From Myxococcales bacterium (GTDB taxonomy: Bacteria; Myxococcota_A; Polyangia; Polyangiales; Polyangiaceae): a stretch of DNA of 5,987 nucleotides. Below, piece after piece: positions 4,434 to 5,987 of this stretch. The notes under the pieces were generated by a model. It was not told the origin of the DNA. It made no database searches and saw only the letters and a list, made by a program, of their open reading frames with translations. The position numbers and the translations under genes were made by a program. The number at the start of each line of letters is the position of its first letter. The stretch's first letter is position 1. The stretch spans positions 1 through 5,987 of the forward strand of contig JANYHY010000492.1 in assembly GCA_025362165.1 (NCBI GenBank), written 5' to 3'.

Positions 4434-5987
4434 ATGCGCACCACCGCCAAAACCGACCTCGATGCCCTACTAGATGGGCTCTCCAAGAACAAGTCGGCTT
4501 GGCTCGCCGTGGGCGTGCCTGAGCGCTTGGTGCTGCTCCGCGCTTGCATGAAGGGGATCGCGGAGGTCGCGGAGCGATGGGTGCTCGACGGTTGCGCCGT
4601 CAAGGGTTTGGACCCAGGCGGACCGAGCTCGGGAGAGGAGTGGTTCGGTGGGCCGGTGGTGACGATGAGGAACCTCCGACAGCTCGTCACCGCGCTCGAG
4701 AGCGAAGGGTCACCGATTCCGACTCGCCTCCGCAAACATCGCAGTGGCGCCATCATCGCCGACGTGCTTGCGTCTGGCGCCTACGAAGGCGCGCTTTTCG
4801 CGGGGCACCGCGCGGAGGTGTGGATCGAGCCTGGAAAGCCGCCGACGCAAGGGCGTGTGTATCGCGGACAAAAGCGCGGGACAGGCGCTGTCTGCGTGGT
4901 GTTGGGCGCTGGCAATGTGTCCTCCATCCCGTTCATGGATGCGCTGTACAAGCTCTTCGTCGAGGACGAGGTCGTGCTCGTGAAGGTCAACCCCGTGAAC
5001 GAATATGTGGGCCCGCTCCTCGAGCGCGCGTTCGCGTCGTTGATCTCGGCAAAGGCCCTCGCGGTCGCGTATGGCGGCGCCGAGGAGGGAGCGTACCTGT
5101 GCGAACACGCGCTCTGCGACACGCTGCACGTCACGGGCTCTGATCGCACCTACGACGCCGTGGTGTGGGGCGCCGAACCCGGGGAGCGCGCGCGTCGCAA
5201 GAAGCAGAGCGACCGAAAGAACCCTCGACCGTTCACCGCAGAGCTCGGCTGCGTGACCCCTGTGCTCGTGGTGCCCGGTCCGTGGTCGAAGGCGGATCTT
5301 TCGTTTCAAGCGAAGCATGTCGCGGCGATGGTAGCGAACAACGGGAGCTTCAACTGCAACGCCGCGAAGGTCGTGGTGGTGGCCAAGGGTTGGGTGCAAC
5401 GACAAGCTTTCTTGAGGGAGGTGGAGCAAGCGCTCGCCAAGACTCCGCCGCGCAGAGCCTATTATCCAGGCGCGCAGGACCGCTTTCGCGCGTTCCTCGA
5501 GCACTACCCGCAGGCTGATCCCGTAGGTCCAACGGGTGAGAACGTGGTGCCGTGGACCGTGCTGCCCGACGTGCCGCCGAAGCGCGGAGAGTACGCGCTC
5601 ACGAACGAGGCCTTCTGCGGCGTGCTCGCGACGACTTCGCTCGAAGCGAACGACCCCGCCGAGTTCCTCACGCGCGCTGTGAGGTTCGCGAACGAGGATT
5701 GTTGGGGGACGCTCTCGTGCATGATGCTCGCGCACCCCTCGACGATGGAGGCGTTCGAGACCGAAATCGATCGCGCGATCACCGACCTTCGTTATGGGTG
5801 CATCGGCGTCAATGCATGGGCGGCGATGGGGTACGCGCTCGGGTCGACCACCGGCGTCATGCCGTCGATGGCGTATACGGTCAGGGTCATCGTGGGTGTT
5901 CTCCTCTGTCGTGCCCGCTCAGCCGAGCCACGCGCGCGCGTTGCGGAACATGCGCATCCACGGCGAAGCATCGCCCCAATTTTCCGG
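4434..5987 (+). CDS. Aldehyde dehydrogenase superfamily protein, truncated by a join near 5850
   Basis: The frame from the ATG at 4434 is open for 518 codons to the window end without a stop. ALDH hallmarks appear in order: LGAGNVSSIPF (about 175-185 region), cofactor-binding VLVKVNP with K184, TGSDRTYD with T234-G235-S236, general-base Glu E270 in FTAELGCVTPV, the nucleophile C308 in NNGSFNCNAAK, E392 in TNEAFCGVL, and FANEDCWGTLSC. It should oxidise an aldehyde, or reduce an acyl derivative, with NAD(P); the substrate cannot be read from sequence. The variant motifs place it away from classical ALDH2, in a group I recall from myxobacteria and actinobacteria. Homology stops at G470-S-T-T473 (base 5852), where WGA.PGH would be expected; residues 474-518 are only antisense of other genes. 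No good Shine-Dalgarno is seen. ATGs at 4383 and 4386 are in frame but would overlap the kinase start. Confidence 0.8.
   Translation, partial: MRTTAKTDLDALLDGLSKNKSAWLAVGVPERLVLLRACMKGIAEVAERWVLDGCAVKGLDPGGPSSGEEWFGGPVVTMRNLRQLVTALESEGSPIPTRLRKHRSGAIIADVLASGAYEGALFAGHRAEVWIEPGKPPTQGRVYRGQKRGTGAVCVVLGAGNVSSIPFMDALYKLFVEDEVVLVKVNPVNEYVGPLLERAFASLISAKALAVAYGGAEEGAYLCEHALCDTLHVTGSDRTYDAVVWGAEPGERARRKKQSDRKNPRPFTAELGCVTPVLVVPGPWSKADLSFQAKHVAAMVANNGSFNCNAAKVVVVAKGWVQRQAFLREVEQALAKTPPRRAYYPGAQDRFRAFLEHYPQADPVGPTGENVVPWTVLPDVPPKRGEYALTNEAFCGVLATTSLEANDPAEFLTRAVRFANEDCWGTLSCMMLAHPSTMEAFETEIDRAITDLRYGCIGVNAWAAMGYALGSTTGVMPSMAYTVRVIVGVLLCRARSAEPRARVAEHAHPRRSIAPIFR
5792..5890 (-). pseudogene. N-terminal fragment of a PaaY/gamma-carbonic-anhydrase-like protein
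   Basis: The minus-strand ATG at 5890, preceded by AGAGGAG (5901-5907) with 10 bases between, encodes MTLTVYAIDGMTPVVDPSAY and then PIAAHALTPMHP and a stop. The first 20 residues match the N-terminus of left-handed beta-helix hexapeptide proteins of the PaaY/CaiE/gamma-CA type ('.vYa.dG..PVvdpsAyVHPtAvLIGDV'). The hexapeptide repeats that should follow are missing: after the Tyr (about base 5831) the sequence is antisense of the ALDH gene. It is therefore the start of a real gene cut by a join. A chance match of 20 residues together with a well-placed ribosome binding site seems unlikely. Confidence 0.5.
5919..5987 (-). CDS. C-terminal end of an unidentified gene, partial at the window edge
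   Basis: The minus strand from the window edge reads PENWGDASPWMRMFRNARAW, then LG and a TGA stop at 5921-5919. Composition and codon use (GC-rich third positions, ordered aromatic and Arg residues) look coding. The spacing of 28 bases to the next ATG (5890), with a ribosome binding site between, looks like an operon with the PaaY-like gene. I do not recognise the family from 22 residues. Confidence 0.4.
   Translation of the reverse strand, partial: PENWGDASPWMRMFRNARAWLG

Noticed and set aside
4710..5735. 341-codon open frame on the minus strand opposite the ALDH gene
   Set aside because: Its product is rich in Arg and His with no recognisable motif, while the opposite strand has the full set of ALDH active-site residues.
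1..5987. CRISPR array, tRNA, rRNA, transposase or integrase, att sites
   Set aside because: I saw no regularly spaced direct repeats, no cloverleaf-forming segment with a T-loop consensus, and no recombinase motifs.

Overview
The window is about 6 kb of GC-rich DNA of bacterial chromosome type. Three things point to a myxobacterium-like member of the Myxococcota (order Polyangiales or a relative): a Hanks-type Ser/Thr kinase with the HRDVTPHN catalytic loop, a stand-alone sigma-region-4-like regulator next to a MerR-like regulator, and strong third-position GC. This placement is inference from family knowledge; no rRNA or other marker is present.

Layout. Positions 1-135 (+) hold the 3' part of a probable SIMPL (DUF541) gene. 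It runs without a gap into the antisense of purH (36-1517, -). Upstream of purH on the same strand are a sigma-region-4-like DNA-binding protein (1685-2353, -), a MerR-like HTH regulator (2644-3165, -) and a Ser/Thr protein kinase (3383-4384, -). A divergent aldehyde dehydrogenase superfamily gene starts 49 bp from the kinase (4434 to the window end, +). The last 150 bp carry, on the minus strand, the first codons of a PaaY/gamma-carbonic-anhydrase-like gene and the last 22 codons of another gene.

The middle block (about 140-5830) looks like ordinary intact chromosome: a regulatory cluster (kinase, MerR-like, sigma-4-like) upstream of purine biosynthesis, plus a divergent ALDH. The intergenic gaps hold candidate control elements. 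Three copies of an 11-bp AT-rich motif, TTTTGAGWAGA, lie upstream of the merR-like gene (two, inverted) and of the sigma-4-like gene (one). A perfect 8-bp dyad sits just after the kinase stop. A probable terminator follows the merR-like gene, and a UUCG-loop hairpin with a nearby U-run lies 5' of purH.

The main surprise is at the two ends. On the left, purH loses its conserved C-terminal ~50 residues exactly where the SIMPL-like reading frame loses its own C-terminus. On the right, ALDH homology stops after a GSTT motif where a PaaY-like N-terminus, on the opposite strand, also stops. Both are abrupt inverted joins of two truncated genes. They are either real rearrangements or, more likely, amplification/assembly chimeras, so gene neighbourhoods across positions ~135 and ~5840 should not be trusted.
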